Part shown: one piece after another, positions 55,206 to 64,000 of the stretch
How the letters are laid out: each line of letters opens with the position of its first letter
Numbering within the stretch: position 1 is the stretch's first letter
Origin: Clitoria ternatea
Lineage: Eukaryota; Streptophyta; Magnoliopsida; Fabales; Fabaceae
Assembly (NCBI GenBank): GCA_037962975.1
Contig: CM075669.1
Location: forward strand, 80,458,001-80,522,000
DNA length: 64,000 nt
Direction of reading: 5' to 3'
Position numbers and translations under genes: made by a program
Notes under the pieces: model-generated
Seen by the model: the letters and a program-made list of their open reading frames with translations, nothing else
Databases searched by the model: none
What the model was told of the DNA's origin: nothing

Positions 55206-56533
55206 CTAGCTGTAATAAATACGTAAGTTCTGAGTATTCCACTTGTTACGAATTGGGGTTCCATCGAGCTCCTCGAGCTGGTATGATCCTTTTCCTGTCA
55301 CTTCAGAAACTCTGTAAGGGCCTTCCCATGTTGGTGCCAGCTTCCCTTGATAAGCAAATTTATTCCCCACACTCGCCTTCCTCAGAACAAGGTCTCCAGT
55401 GTTAAACGCTCTATATTGGACACGCTTGTTGTACTGGAGAGCTGCCTTCGCTTTTATTGCCTGGTCTCTGATGAAGGCTCCCTCTCTTAACTCATGGAGA
55501 ACGTCCAACTCTGATGCCAGATTGGCGTTATTATCTTTCACTGAAAAATATTTCACTCGGGCTGATCTGGTTTGTAGCTCAACTGGGATTATCGCCTCGA
55601 CCCCATAAGTCAGCCGATATGGGGATTCATTAGTGGAAGAGTGTGGTGTAGTATGATATGCCTACAGAACATGGCATAGTTGATCAGTCCATCCTCCCTT
55701 TGCTTCTCCAAGACGCTTCTTCAACCCTTTTAGCACCTCTCAATTGGCTACTTCCGCTTGGCCGTTTGTCTGGGGGTGCTCCACAGATGAAAATATTTGG
55801 ACTATCCCCAGTCCTTTGAGTAAGTCTGTGAACTTCTTATCTAGAACTGGGTGCCATTGTCAGTCACAATCCGCCCTGGGACACCGAATCGAGCTATGAT
55901 GTTTTCATATACAAAGCGCCTTATCCGCACAGAGGTGATATACACTACTGACTCAGCCTCGATCCACTTAGTGAAATAGTCTACCCCCACGATCAGATAT
56001 TTAATGCCTCCTGGAGCGGTAGGAAACGGACCCAGGATATCAAGGCCCCACTGGTAGAACGGCCAAGGCATAGCGGATGAAGAGAGTTCTTGGGCCGGTG
56101 TATGATGGAGGTTAGAAAATCTCTGGCAAGCATCACATTTCTTCACAAAATTAGCTGAGTCTTGCTTCACCATGGGCCACCAATATCCAGCCCTGAGGAC
56201 TTTTCTCATTAAGCTCCGACCCCCAGCATGGTGCCCACACTGCCCCTCGTGTATTTCCTCCAGCACTCCTTGTACTTCATCTTCTCTCAAACAAAGGAGG
56301 TATGGGACTGAGAATCCTTTTTTGTATAGAACTCCATCGACCATGGTGAAGTATGGCAGTTCCCTTTTCACTCGCTTTCTTTCTTTCTCATCAGTAGGGA
56401 GCTGTCCGTCTGCTAGATAACGGATGTAGGGGATAACCCAAGAATTCTCATAAGGGTACTTGACCATTATAGCATTTAGAGATGGGAACAGAGGGATGCT
56501 AGGTGATGTCAGCATGCTTTGAACCACAGTCAT
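55206..56533 (-). pseudogene. Tat integrase, broken
   Basis: Frame 56533-55841 has the HHCC zinc module (H-E-G-Q-C-G-H-H ... C-D-A-C-Q), catalytic Asp contexts G-L-D-I-L-G-P and V-T-D-N-G-T-Q-F, then a break. The Glu context (H-P-Q-T-N-G-Q-A-E) is readable near 55760 in another frame, followed by a stop. Frame 55556-55206 is the C-terminal domain with the W-E-G-P-Y motif and ends at LRIYYS. No chromodomain, as expected for Tat. Confidence 0.8.
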
Positions 56534-56655
56534 GGTACTGCCAGGCTATTTTGTGCTTGCAAGCCTTGATAAGATATCCGCTCTGGTGTTCTCCTCTCTT
56601 GGCACATGCTTAAATTCCAACACATCGAATCTCCCCTTCAGTTCATTCACACAAT

Positions 56656-57369
56656 TCAAGTATAGTTGAAGTTGTGGCTCTCTGACCTGATATTCTCCCT
56701 GGATTTGTGAAATACCAACTGTGAATCACTGCACAATGTTACTTCTAACGCTCCGATGTCAATCGCTGCTCGGAGGCCGGCCAGGCATGCCTCATACTCA
56801 GCTTGATTATTAGAGGTTTTGAAATTGAACCGGAGGGAAATTTCCAAATGCACACCGTCATCGCTTTCCACCACAACACCGGCTCTACAACCTTTACTGT
56901 TTGACGACCCATCAACATAAAAGGTCCAATGCGCTCGAGGTGTGGCTGGATCCGCCCCCGTTATTTCCACCATGAAATCTGCCAAAACTTGGGCTTTAAT
57001 AGCTCCTCGAGGCTCATAGGAAATTTCAAACTCAGAAAGCTCGATGGACCACTTAATCATCCTTCCAGCATGGTCTGGTTTACTAAGCACTGAACGGAGA
57101 GGTAGATCCGTTCTTACCAGTACTGGATGCGCATGAAAATACGGCCTCAACCATCGTGAAGCCCACACAACTGCTAGAGCGGCCTTCTCTATCTTTTGAT
57201 ACCTGCTCTCAGCCCCCTGGAATGTTTTACTGGTGAAGTACACTGGCCTCTGTCCCTCTGAAGTTTCTTTGACCAAAGCCACACCTAAGGCCTCATCAGA
57301 AATCGCCAAATACAGGACTAGAGTCTCACCAGGGTCAGGCTTTACCAGTATTGGTGGACTTGAAAGCAC
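56656..57369 (-). pseudogene. Tat RNase H plus archaeal-type second RNase H
   Basis: 237 residues. The first part has the retroelement RNase H connection (L-Y-L-A-I-S-D-E-A, P-V-Y-F-T-S-K, Y-Q-K-I-E-K). From about residue 145 the second RNase H begins: F-Y-V-D-G-S-S-N, then S-N-N-Q-A-E-Y-E-A and C-S-D-S-Q-L-V, a signature of the aRNH domain. Dual RNase H is diagnostic of the Tat lineage. A break near residue 225 ends the frame (RSESHNFNYT is out of phase). Confidence 0.8.
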
Positions 57370-57408
57370 GGCCTTAAGCTGCTGGAAAGCTTGCTCTTGC
57401 TCCTCTCC

Positions 57409-58325
57409 CTATTCAAAATTCTTGTGCTTCTTCAACGCCTTATATAGAGGAAGGGATCTATGTGCCATTTTGGGCATGAATCGGGCCAGAGCGGTCACCT
57501 TCCCATTCAACGATTGTACCTCTCTTAGGCTCTTGGGGCTTTGCATATCCAGTATTGCCTGACACTTACCAGGGTTGGCCTCGATGCCCCGTGGGTCAAC
57601 ATGAATCCCAAGAACTTCCCTACTGGAACGGCAAAAGTGCACTTTAATGGGTTCAACCTCATATTGTATTGTCGCAGCTGAGTGAATACTTGGCACAAAT
57701 CGTCAATGTGATCCCCTCCAGCGGGAGTCTTTATGATGATATCATCGATATACACCTCTACCAGCTTGGTGTGCATGCCTTCGAATACTTTGTTGATCAT
57801 GCGCTGGTAGGTAGCACCGGCGTTCTTCAGTCCAAACGACATGACGGTGTAGCAGAAGACACCACGGTCATTGACAAAAGCCGTCTTTTCTTGATCTCCT
57901 TCCCACATCGGAATCTGATTGTACCCTGAATAAGCATCCATGAAATTGAGGTACTGATAACCAGATGAGTCGTCTACCATACAATCAATGTTTGGGAGGG
58001 GATACGAATCTTTGGGGCAACATCAGTTGAGATCTACGTAATTCGTGCACATCCTCCACTTGCCATTGGCTTTCTGCACCATCACCACGTTGGAAAGCCA
58101 AGATGAATAGCGAATCTCCTTTATAAAACCAGCTTTCAACAATTCCTCTGTTTGCTCACACACTGCCTTCTGCTTCTCCGGTCCTAACCTCCTCTTCTTC
58201 TGGGCCACCGGTCTCGTTTCTAGGTAAACAGCGAGTTTATGGCAACAGAAATCAGGGTCCATCCCAGGCATGTCTGTTGCAGTCCATGCAAAAAGGTCTT
58301 TAAACTCCTGCAAGAGAGCCAACAA
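57409..58325 (-). pseudogene. Tat reverse transcriptase, broken
   Basis: 58325-58023 starts with F-A-W-T-A-T-D-M-P-G-M and holds L-L-K-A-G-F-I-K-E-I. It ends at a stop after C-T-N-Y-V-D-L-N, where C-V-D-Y-T-D-L-N is usual. 57980-57525 has M-D-A-Y-S-G-Y-N-Q-I and the Y-I-D-D box (near residue 96), then a frameshift near 57590. 57696-57409 continues with the thumb/connection (A-N-P-G-K-C-Q-A-I, L-N-G-K-V-T-A-L-A-R-F). At least three disabling changes. Confidence 0.8.
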
Positions 58326-58333
58326 GCGCTGCT

Positions 58334-59170
58334 CTATGCCTGACTCCAGGTTTCATTAATGTGTGTGACCTTCTCTGGAGAATCCCCTAAGATGACATCC
58401 CTGGAACCACTATCCGGTGTGGGCTTTGAGGGGTTAAGAGGGTCGATCTTTAATTTCGCCCTGGGGTCTAAGTCAATCAGACTGACAGACCCAGCCGTTG
58501 TTCCTCCATCATTCAGCTTCCTCTTCTTATTGAACGCTTCCAACTTAACCATATTGAGGCTCAGATTATAACAGTATCGAGCCATCTCTTGATCTCCATG
58601 GAGGGAGGACACGTCGTTGTCCTTATCAATGAATTTGATTAGGAGGTGAGGAGTGGACACAATTGCTTCCATTGCGTTCAAGGTAGGGCGGCCTATGATC
58701 CCGTTGTAAGGGGACTCCACATCGATCACTAGAATTCTCAATTTCACCGTTCTTGCGCCAGGTTCACCTTCAAAAGAAATGAGAGTATCAAAGTACCCTT
58801 TGGTAGGTTGCTTCGCCCCGTTAAAAGCCGTGAGTTCTTGCGTATACGGCTGTAAATTTACATCATTAAAACCCATTCTTTTGAAACAGTTATAAAAAAG
58901 TACATCGTAAGAACTTCCCTGATCGACGAGGATCCTCTTCACATCTTTGTTAGCAATGACAGTAATGATCACCACGGCGTCGTCTCCTCCTGGGATCGTC
59001 GGGCTGAAGTCATCGTCAGTGAATGACACCGTCGGAGCTGCCACGCCGTCCCTAAAAGGGCGGTTATCTCTAGGTTTGCCCTGTATAGACAGGATCATCC
59101 GGTGGTGATTTTTCCTGGCTGTGATTGATGTTCCTCCTCCTGCAAACCCTCCAGCAATCATCTCAATCAC
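58334..59170 (-). pseudogene. Tat protease region
   Basis: One open frame of 278 residues. Active-site context V-D-Q-G-S-S-Y-D-V-L-F near residue 84, where D-G/Q-G-S-S is usual for Tat proteases, so the catalytic Asp is kept. It includes the G-R-P-T-L-N motif near residue 165. It links to RT by a stop near 58330. Listed as pseudogene because the polyprotein around it is broken. Confidence 0.7.
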
Positions 59171-59194
59171 TTCATGCCTACCTTGCCTCTGCTG

Positions 59195-60665
59195 CTAAGG
59201 CATGCTGTCTTGCTGGGCTCCTCCAGCAATCACCACTCCTTTTTGCTTTTCAGTCACAGTAAACCTTCTAACTGGGTTACGACTATTGTCACCCTCATCA
59301 TCTGGATCTCTTCCCCTCTTGTCCATCCTGTCAGGCTCGTCTAAGGATTTCTCTCTGAACAGATATTGCTTCAGCTTTCCCTCTCTAATGAGGGTCTCCA
59401 TAGTATTTTTCAACATTTTGCACTCGTCTGTGTGGTGACCCGTCTGTTCATGAAAGGCGTAATATTTATGTGGGTTCCCAGGTCTTTTGACTGGGGGTGG
59501 CTTCCTTATACCAAAAACACTGAGCGTTGGCCAGCCAACCTCCTTCAAGATTTGGGAATGCCTGGCGTTTAGTGGAGCATAGTTGCTGAAAGACGAGACG
59601 CACCTGTCTCGTTGATGAGGTTGAGCGCTTGCAAAGTCCTCTCTGAAGGCATGCTTTTTTGGTCTGACCCTCTCCTTTTCTCTCTGTGGCTGTTGGGAGG
59701 GCACTGGAGGCTTCATTCTAGCTGCTGTAGCCTCCAGGTGCATTTCTATACCCCACGTATTTGGAAGCTTTCCTTCGAAACTCCTCGAAGGTTTTCGGGG
59801 GGCTCTTTGCCAATGATAGGGCAAAAGCAGAACCAGGTTACAAAGCCTCCACTACAATATGGAGTTGTATGGCCTACGTGAGGTTAGGGACCAACGCAGC
59901 CTCCTTGTAGAATCTCTTCAAAAACTCCTTAAGAGTCTCAGTCTCTCCTTGCCTTATCTGGGCCAAGGTGTGAGAAGTCCTTGGAATATCCCTAGAAATG
60001 ACAAAGTGACTCTCGAACGCAGCTGCCATCTCTTCTCAGGAATCTATGGATCATGAAGGCAGGCTCTTGAACCAGCTAAGAGCCTCTTCCGTCAAGGTTC
60101 TGGGGAACATTCTACACATGACGTCTTCATCAGCTCCCAGATACATAGCCTCATAAACATAAGCATCTAGGTGCTTAGTGGGATCTGTTTCTCCATTGTA
60201 TTTCCTGATCGACACTGGCTGAGTTGTCTGTAAGTGCTTAAGGATGATGACGCCCATGAGTCTCCTCAAGAAAGGAACACTGAGTCTATAAGTTCCAGAG
60301 GTCACCACTGCTTGCTCTCTTCTCCTGGTACTGACTCTATCATCAGAGTCTTGGGTCTGTTCCCTTTCCTCGTACGTAGGGATTTTCGAGTACTGGAGGG
60401 TCGTAGATCTTTCCCTCACAGATGCATGGTGAGGCTCTTCTGTATGGGACGTCACCCTGTCCCCAGATCCTCTCTTCTCCCGCTTTAGCTCCATCAACTC
60501 CTCCCTGAGTTGCCTAATGACTTCATCATGAGGGTCAGGGGTTGCCACTGGTACCATCCTTCGGGTGTTGGTGACAGGAGATTCTAAGACGAGTCTCCTC
60601 CCAGTCTGCTGGTGGATTACGTCCTCCACATGACCATCAATAAAATCACGTCCATCACCTTCCAT
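59195..60665 (-). pseudogene. Tat gag, broken
   Basis: The first ATG after the PBS is at 60665 (MEGDGRDF); the open frame extends back into the PBS through a TTG. The frame stops at 60051 within A-L-S-W-F-K-S-L-P-S, a typical capsid motif, and two more stops follow. Frame 59824-59195 has the knuckle region K-Y-Y-A-F-H ... G-H-H-T-D-E-C, with the first Cys changed to Tyr. It ends just before the protease frame. Confidence 0.75.
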
Positions 60666-60703
60666 TCTGACAACCAAACTTCTACGAAATGTGGGAATAA
60701 CTC

Positions 60704-60728
60704 TAACAAGTCCCACCGGGCGTGCCAA
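60704..60728 (-). other. Tat primer-binding site
   Basis: Directly after the 5' LTR edge at 60729 the minus strand reads TTGGCACGCCCGGTGGGAC. TGGCACGCCCGGTGGGAC is a known style of PBS in Tat elements. I cannot name the tRNA with certainty. Confidence 0.65.
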
Positions 60729-61535
60729 TGAACTGGTCTGAACCAGAGTCTAGGATCCGGTATGGGACCAGCCACAAGAGTGCAGGTGTTTTAGGGTTTG
60801 TACACCGGTACAGTGGGTATCCGGTATTGTAATCCGGCCTTTAAATGGGAAAAATCAGTCTTGTTGTCCTGGAGATCCTTCATACCAATGTTTCATGTTG
60901 AGAGAGGGCGAAAGGTGGTGCCACTTGCGAAGATTCTCTGACGCTCAAGTTAGAAGAGTATAGGAAACTCAGTGAATACTCAAGCAATATAATAGTAAGA
61001 ATGTAAGATAGAACAATGTAACCTTGCATGTGTATTGGAACATGCTATTTATAGTTGAACGTAGGAAATGTATCGTTGGATGCAAGTGGGTCTCTTGGTT
61101 CTGATAGCGTGTAGAGTGTGTCAATCAAGATGACTCAGTACTCAAAGCGTGTCAGGGGGGTAGGTCAATTATCAGAGTACGATCCTGTGATAGGGATGGG
61201 GGATAATAACCTTTTTGCATATTTCGCTGACAATTGTACTTACTCTCTGAGGTAATTGACATAGACACATTCCGCTATGCAGGGTATCTTCGCTGATAAG
61301 TTATAAGGAACTCTTATCTCATAGTGATCCTGAGGCAAACGGTTATACACGTCGTGGAAATGAGAACGGATAAGGTATCCGTCGTATAGAGGACGGATGA
61401 AACATTTAATGAAGTGAGAACGGGTACGGTGATAACGGATGACTGCTGTGGCACTGCCTTCCTATGACACTGGATACTCCTTTAAGAGGTCACTCTAACG
61501 TCATAACTTTGGGGTTTGGTATCCAGACCGGATCA
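60729..61535 (-). mobile_element. 5' LTR of the Tat element
   Basis: 807 bp, TGATCCGGTCTGG at 61535 to CAGTTCA at 60729 (minus). It pairs with 31284-32090, diverged mostly by C/T and G/A changes. Right TSD caaca at 61536-61540. Confidence 0.85.
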
Positions 61536-61540
61536 CAACA

Positions 61541-61852
61541 TATGGACCACAATTTGCAATCAATACATACATCATATACCATAAATGTCAATTCATGCAA
61601 AAAGCCTTAAGTATCATCCTTATGTCACCAACAATGGTCATTTCTACACTTACACATTGGCCAACGACACCAACAATGTTTCTCAATTCAAGATACTCAT
61701 GAGACATAATCATTATGGGTACTCAAGTTCAAATGTCATGTATTCACAAATAATGCATATGCTATCCAACAACTAATGCATATGTAATGAGACCAACTTG
61801 TATAGTTTTTATTTTCTCTTCATGTGCATATTTCACCCATGTGACTTATAAC
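61541..61852 (-). mobile_element. 5' LTR of L1, continuation after the Tat insertion
   Basis: Matches 14546-14870 closely (tatggaccaYaattt, then gtcaccaacaatggtcatt, then gtgacttataac). It is cut at 61853 by another LTR. The bases ataac (61848-61852) would be the left TSD of that insertion. Confidence 0.65.
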
Positions 61853-64000
61853 TGTAACATCCTAGAAATTAAGTAAAATTAATTAATTAGAGTAAATAAA
61901 TAGAACAATTATAGGAAATAATTATTTGATGTCCTATACATGTGGAAAAATTTATCATGGACCCCTTGAGTTGATACGATGAATGCAGCGATTACTGTCG
62001 TCATTTAAGTGATGAATGACGTACAAGCAGAATACAGAGACAGGCTCAACGGGTTGGGAAACAATAGATAATTATTAGGAATAAATATCCTGACGACGAG
62101 TTAAAATTAATTTAAGCGTTCCTGAAATTTATTGTGAATTATTCAGGATTTATCGACGTTGTTTAACATCGAAAAATGACCGCTTTGGACAACGGGCCTC
62201 AATTGGGCCTTAAAAATTCACCAACTTACAAATAATTATTGAGTATTAGAAAACACTCAATTAAATATTTTAAACCCAAAAATAAACCTGGAAAAATTTA
62301 TAAATGATTAATTAGATGTACAGTGGGCCCTGGGCGACTAAAACGCTTTGTTTTCGAGCTAAAACATGACGAGTTTCACCCAATTAAATTAGTTGACCAT
62401 GAATATCTCAATGGGCTGTTTCCCATCAGAATTTGGGCCTAAAATTGAAAATTTGCCAAAAGATGGGCCTTGGAACCAAAAATTTTAAGTGAAGGGCACA
62501 TGGGTAATTTTACATAAAAGACAAAATGACTCTTCCTCTTCTTCCCCATTCTAATTCACACTGCAGCTGCTCTATTTTTTGCTGGAAAACTGAATGTCCA
62601 TCTTCTTTCTCCCTCTCCTCTCATGCTTTGTGAATGTGCCATCCTCCATGGTATATTCTTCAAATTTCCTTGAAGAAAGGTTAAGGTATGGACTTTGGAC
62701 CTCTAAGACTTCATCTCCTCTATCTTCTCTTCCCTTTTCCAATCACTTTTCCTCTTCCTCTTCACATACCCAAAACCAAAAATCCATGGTCCTAACCCAC
62801 CAAGCTTGTGACGAAATTGGTAGGTTCTTGGAGGATTTCTTTGCATATTGGAGGAGCTCATTCAAGCATTTGGTGTTTGGCTCCTTAATCTCTAAGTTCC
62901 TTGCTCTCTTGAATTTTGGGTGAAAACCTAAGTGGGGTAAGTTTAAGAATCTTTGTTGGGCTTTAAATTAGTAGCATAATATATTATAGATTATGAGATT
63001 AGTGTTGGAAAAATTGATGCTTTGCATGTGGAACCCAAAACCTAGGTTAGGAGACCATTGGGTTGTTGTTGTTGCTTGAATAACTTTTCTAATGGCTTGA
63101 CATTGATATAAATTGGTTGTTAGAATTGAATTAACTGTTGTTGGAAGGAATGAATTGGTTTGTATAGCATTAGGTGCAAAATTTGAATTTGGTGGCTTAG
63201 TTTAATTAGAAGAAAGAATTTTGTTTTGAACTTAAAATGGCCTAAGGATGGCTTTGAGATAGTTATTAGACCTTAGCTAACATTCTAGAATTTATTTGGT
63301 GTTGGTAGAAATTATATGTTAGATGGTAGGCTTTAAAAATCTCTCTTGAAGTTGGAAAAATGACAAGTGACAAGAATAGGCTCATAAATGTGTTAACCTT
63401 GTTAATGGGCTTGAAAACCCTTGCTAGATGTAAGTTATTAATTAGAATTGGTGTTAGATAATCATTGGTTAACAAAGAGTAAAATGTGTCACGAGTTAGG
63501 TAAAGGATAATGTGAATTGGTGAGGAATGAATATGTTACTAGAATGAATAAATTTATTAGAGTATATTAGGGCTTAAGAGAATAATTATGGAATTGAGAA
63601 AGTGTTAGTGAGTGTGGCTTAAGAACTAGATTAGCCATTGAGTAAAAGAGGTAGGAAAAAGTATGATATTGATAGTGAATTGGATGAATAGCATGGACCA
63701 TTAAGGTTGAATGAAGGGATTGTTGGCCTAGAAAATACCATTTGGTTATATTAGGCATAAAAAGGCTACTAGTTGGACTTAGAAAACGTTGTTGTAGGTG
63801 ATAGGTGACTTATTATGGTTAGGGATAATTATAGTTGAATAGATGAGGAAATAGTATTTAAAAAGAGTAAGAGATGTGATGTTGGAGTTAGGAACAAGTG
63901 TGAAGATTAGTGTGTTCGTAGGGACTTGGTATTATAAGTGGATTAGAGAACTTAAGTCATGATATAGAAATTAGAAGATGACCATGGTTTTAGAGTGTTA
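61853..64000 (+). mobile_element. L1-family chromovirus LTR in plus orientation, runs off the window
   Basis: Starts TGTAACATCCTAG at 61853. Read forward it follows the reverse complement of the L1 3' LTR: U3 start (23806 down to 23003), then the CT-rich stretch near 62590, then cctaggttaggagaccattg (63046-63065) as in 16870-16895, then agttaggtaaagg and onward. Similarity is about 80% by eye, so it is a different copy. The LTR end and internal region lie beyond 64000. A 109-codon frame at 62594 is not supported as a gene. Confidence 0.65.

Larger units (their letters stand above)
31284..61535 (-). mobile_element. Tat-lineage Ty3/gypsy element with antisense ORF (about 13 kb without its inserts)
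   Basis: LTRs are 31284-32090 and 60729-61535 (807 bp each), TSD caaca (31279-31283, 61536-61540), orientation minus. Inside, minus strand: PBS at 60728, gag, protease, RT, RNase H, a second (archaeal-type) RNase H, integrase, a repeat-rich spacer, then an ORF on the opposite strand and the PPT at 32091. A second RNase H plus an antisense extra ORF between pol and 3' LTR are hallmarks of Tat elements such as Grande. LTR divergence is high (about 18 changes in the first 225 bp, mostly transitions), and pol has many breaks. Confidence 0.85.
13417..61852 (-). mobile_element. old chromovirus L1 (Tekay/Del-like), host of the nested elements
   Basis: It reads on the minus strand. The 3' LTR is 13417-17272 plus 23003-23806, the internal region 23807-30247, and the 5' LTR 30248-31283 plus 61541-61852, then interrupted again at 61853. 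Pol order gag, protease, RT, RNase H, integrase, chromodomain can be followed on the minus strand but is broken by many stops and a solo LTR. Continuity is supported by TSDs at the three insertions: aaaaa at 17268 and 22998, gcctc/acctc at 24656 and 26218, caaca at 31279 and 61536. One caution: the outermost ~1 kb of the two LTRs (13417-14450 and 30248-31190) do not look homologous. Confidence 0.6.

Noticed and set aside
62594..62923. 109-codon plus-strand ORF, serine- and leucine-rich
   Set aside because: It lies in the CT-rich leader of an L1-family LTR. The corresponding part of the related LTR (23000-23100) does not keep the frame.

Overview
The window looks like intergenic heterochromatin of a flowering plant. 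Every recognisable coding trace belongs to LTR retrotransposons (Ty3/gypsy chromovirus, Ty3/gypsy Tat/Athila type, Ty1/copia SIRE/Maximus type). Primer-binding sites, polypurine tracts, TATA boxes and target-site duplications (TSDs) are of plant type. The overall style (very long chromovirus LTRs, SIRE-type copia, arrays of words such as GAATCGATTC) reminds me of Phaseoleae legumes (Vigna, Phaseolus, Glycine). That is recollection, not proof. I see no host protein-coding gene, tRNA or intact rRNA gene.

Layout, left to right. (1) 1-1567: 3' end and 3' LTR (+) of a Tat/Athila-type gypsy element. (2) 1568-3515: U3-side end of a chromovirus-type LTR (-). (3) 3516-5399: remainder of a Tat/Athila-type LTR (+), which itself sits in (4) 5400-13079: a non-coding large retrotransposon derivative (LARD, -) with a 3.25-kb LTR. 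(5) 13080-13416: unclassified DNA. (6) 13417 to 61852: an old chromovirus on the minus strand, called L1 here. Its ~4.66-kb 3' LTR is split by a young 5.7-kb gag-only element (17273-22997). Its integrase is split by a solo LTR (24661-26217). Its 5' LTR is split by (7) a Tat-lineage element at 31284-61535 (TSD caaca). The Tat element carries an antisense ORF that is interrupted by (8) a Tekay/Del-like chromovirus at 34541-51776. The 5' LTR of that chromovirus is interrupted by (9) a nearly pristine SIRE/Maximus-like copia element at 42187-51359 (TSD acgtt). (10) 61853-64000: start of another L1-family LTR in + orientation.

The nesting order agrees with LTR-pair divergence judged by eye: copia 2 differences in 1.67 kb; inner chromovirus about 17 in 2.26 kb; Tat about 18 in the first 225 bp. 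Autonomous and non-autonomous elements are mixed. The copia has long gag and pol ORFs. The Tat and L1 pol genes are broken. The inner chromovirus has lost protease and the start of RT. The LARD and the gag-only element depend on partners.

The most unusual signal is not a gene. At least five LTR families carry arrays of a short dyad-symmetric word (two 5-bp inverted arms, 0-3 bp centre), repeated in pairs whose start-to-start distance is 17-22 bp. The word differs between families, or is shared by unrelated ones: GAATCGATTC is in both a gypsy and a copia LTR. Two related LTRs (3516-5399 and 17273-19048) share TATA, leader and U5 but carry different word arrays upstream, as if the array were an exchangeable U3 cassette.
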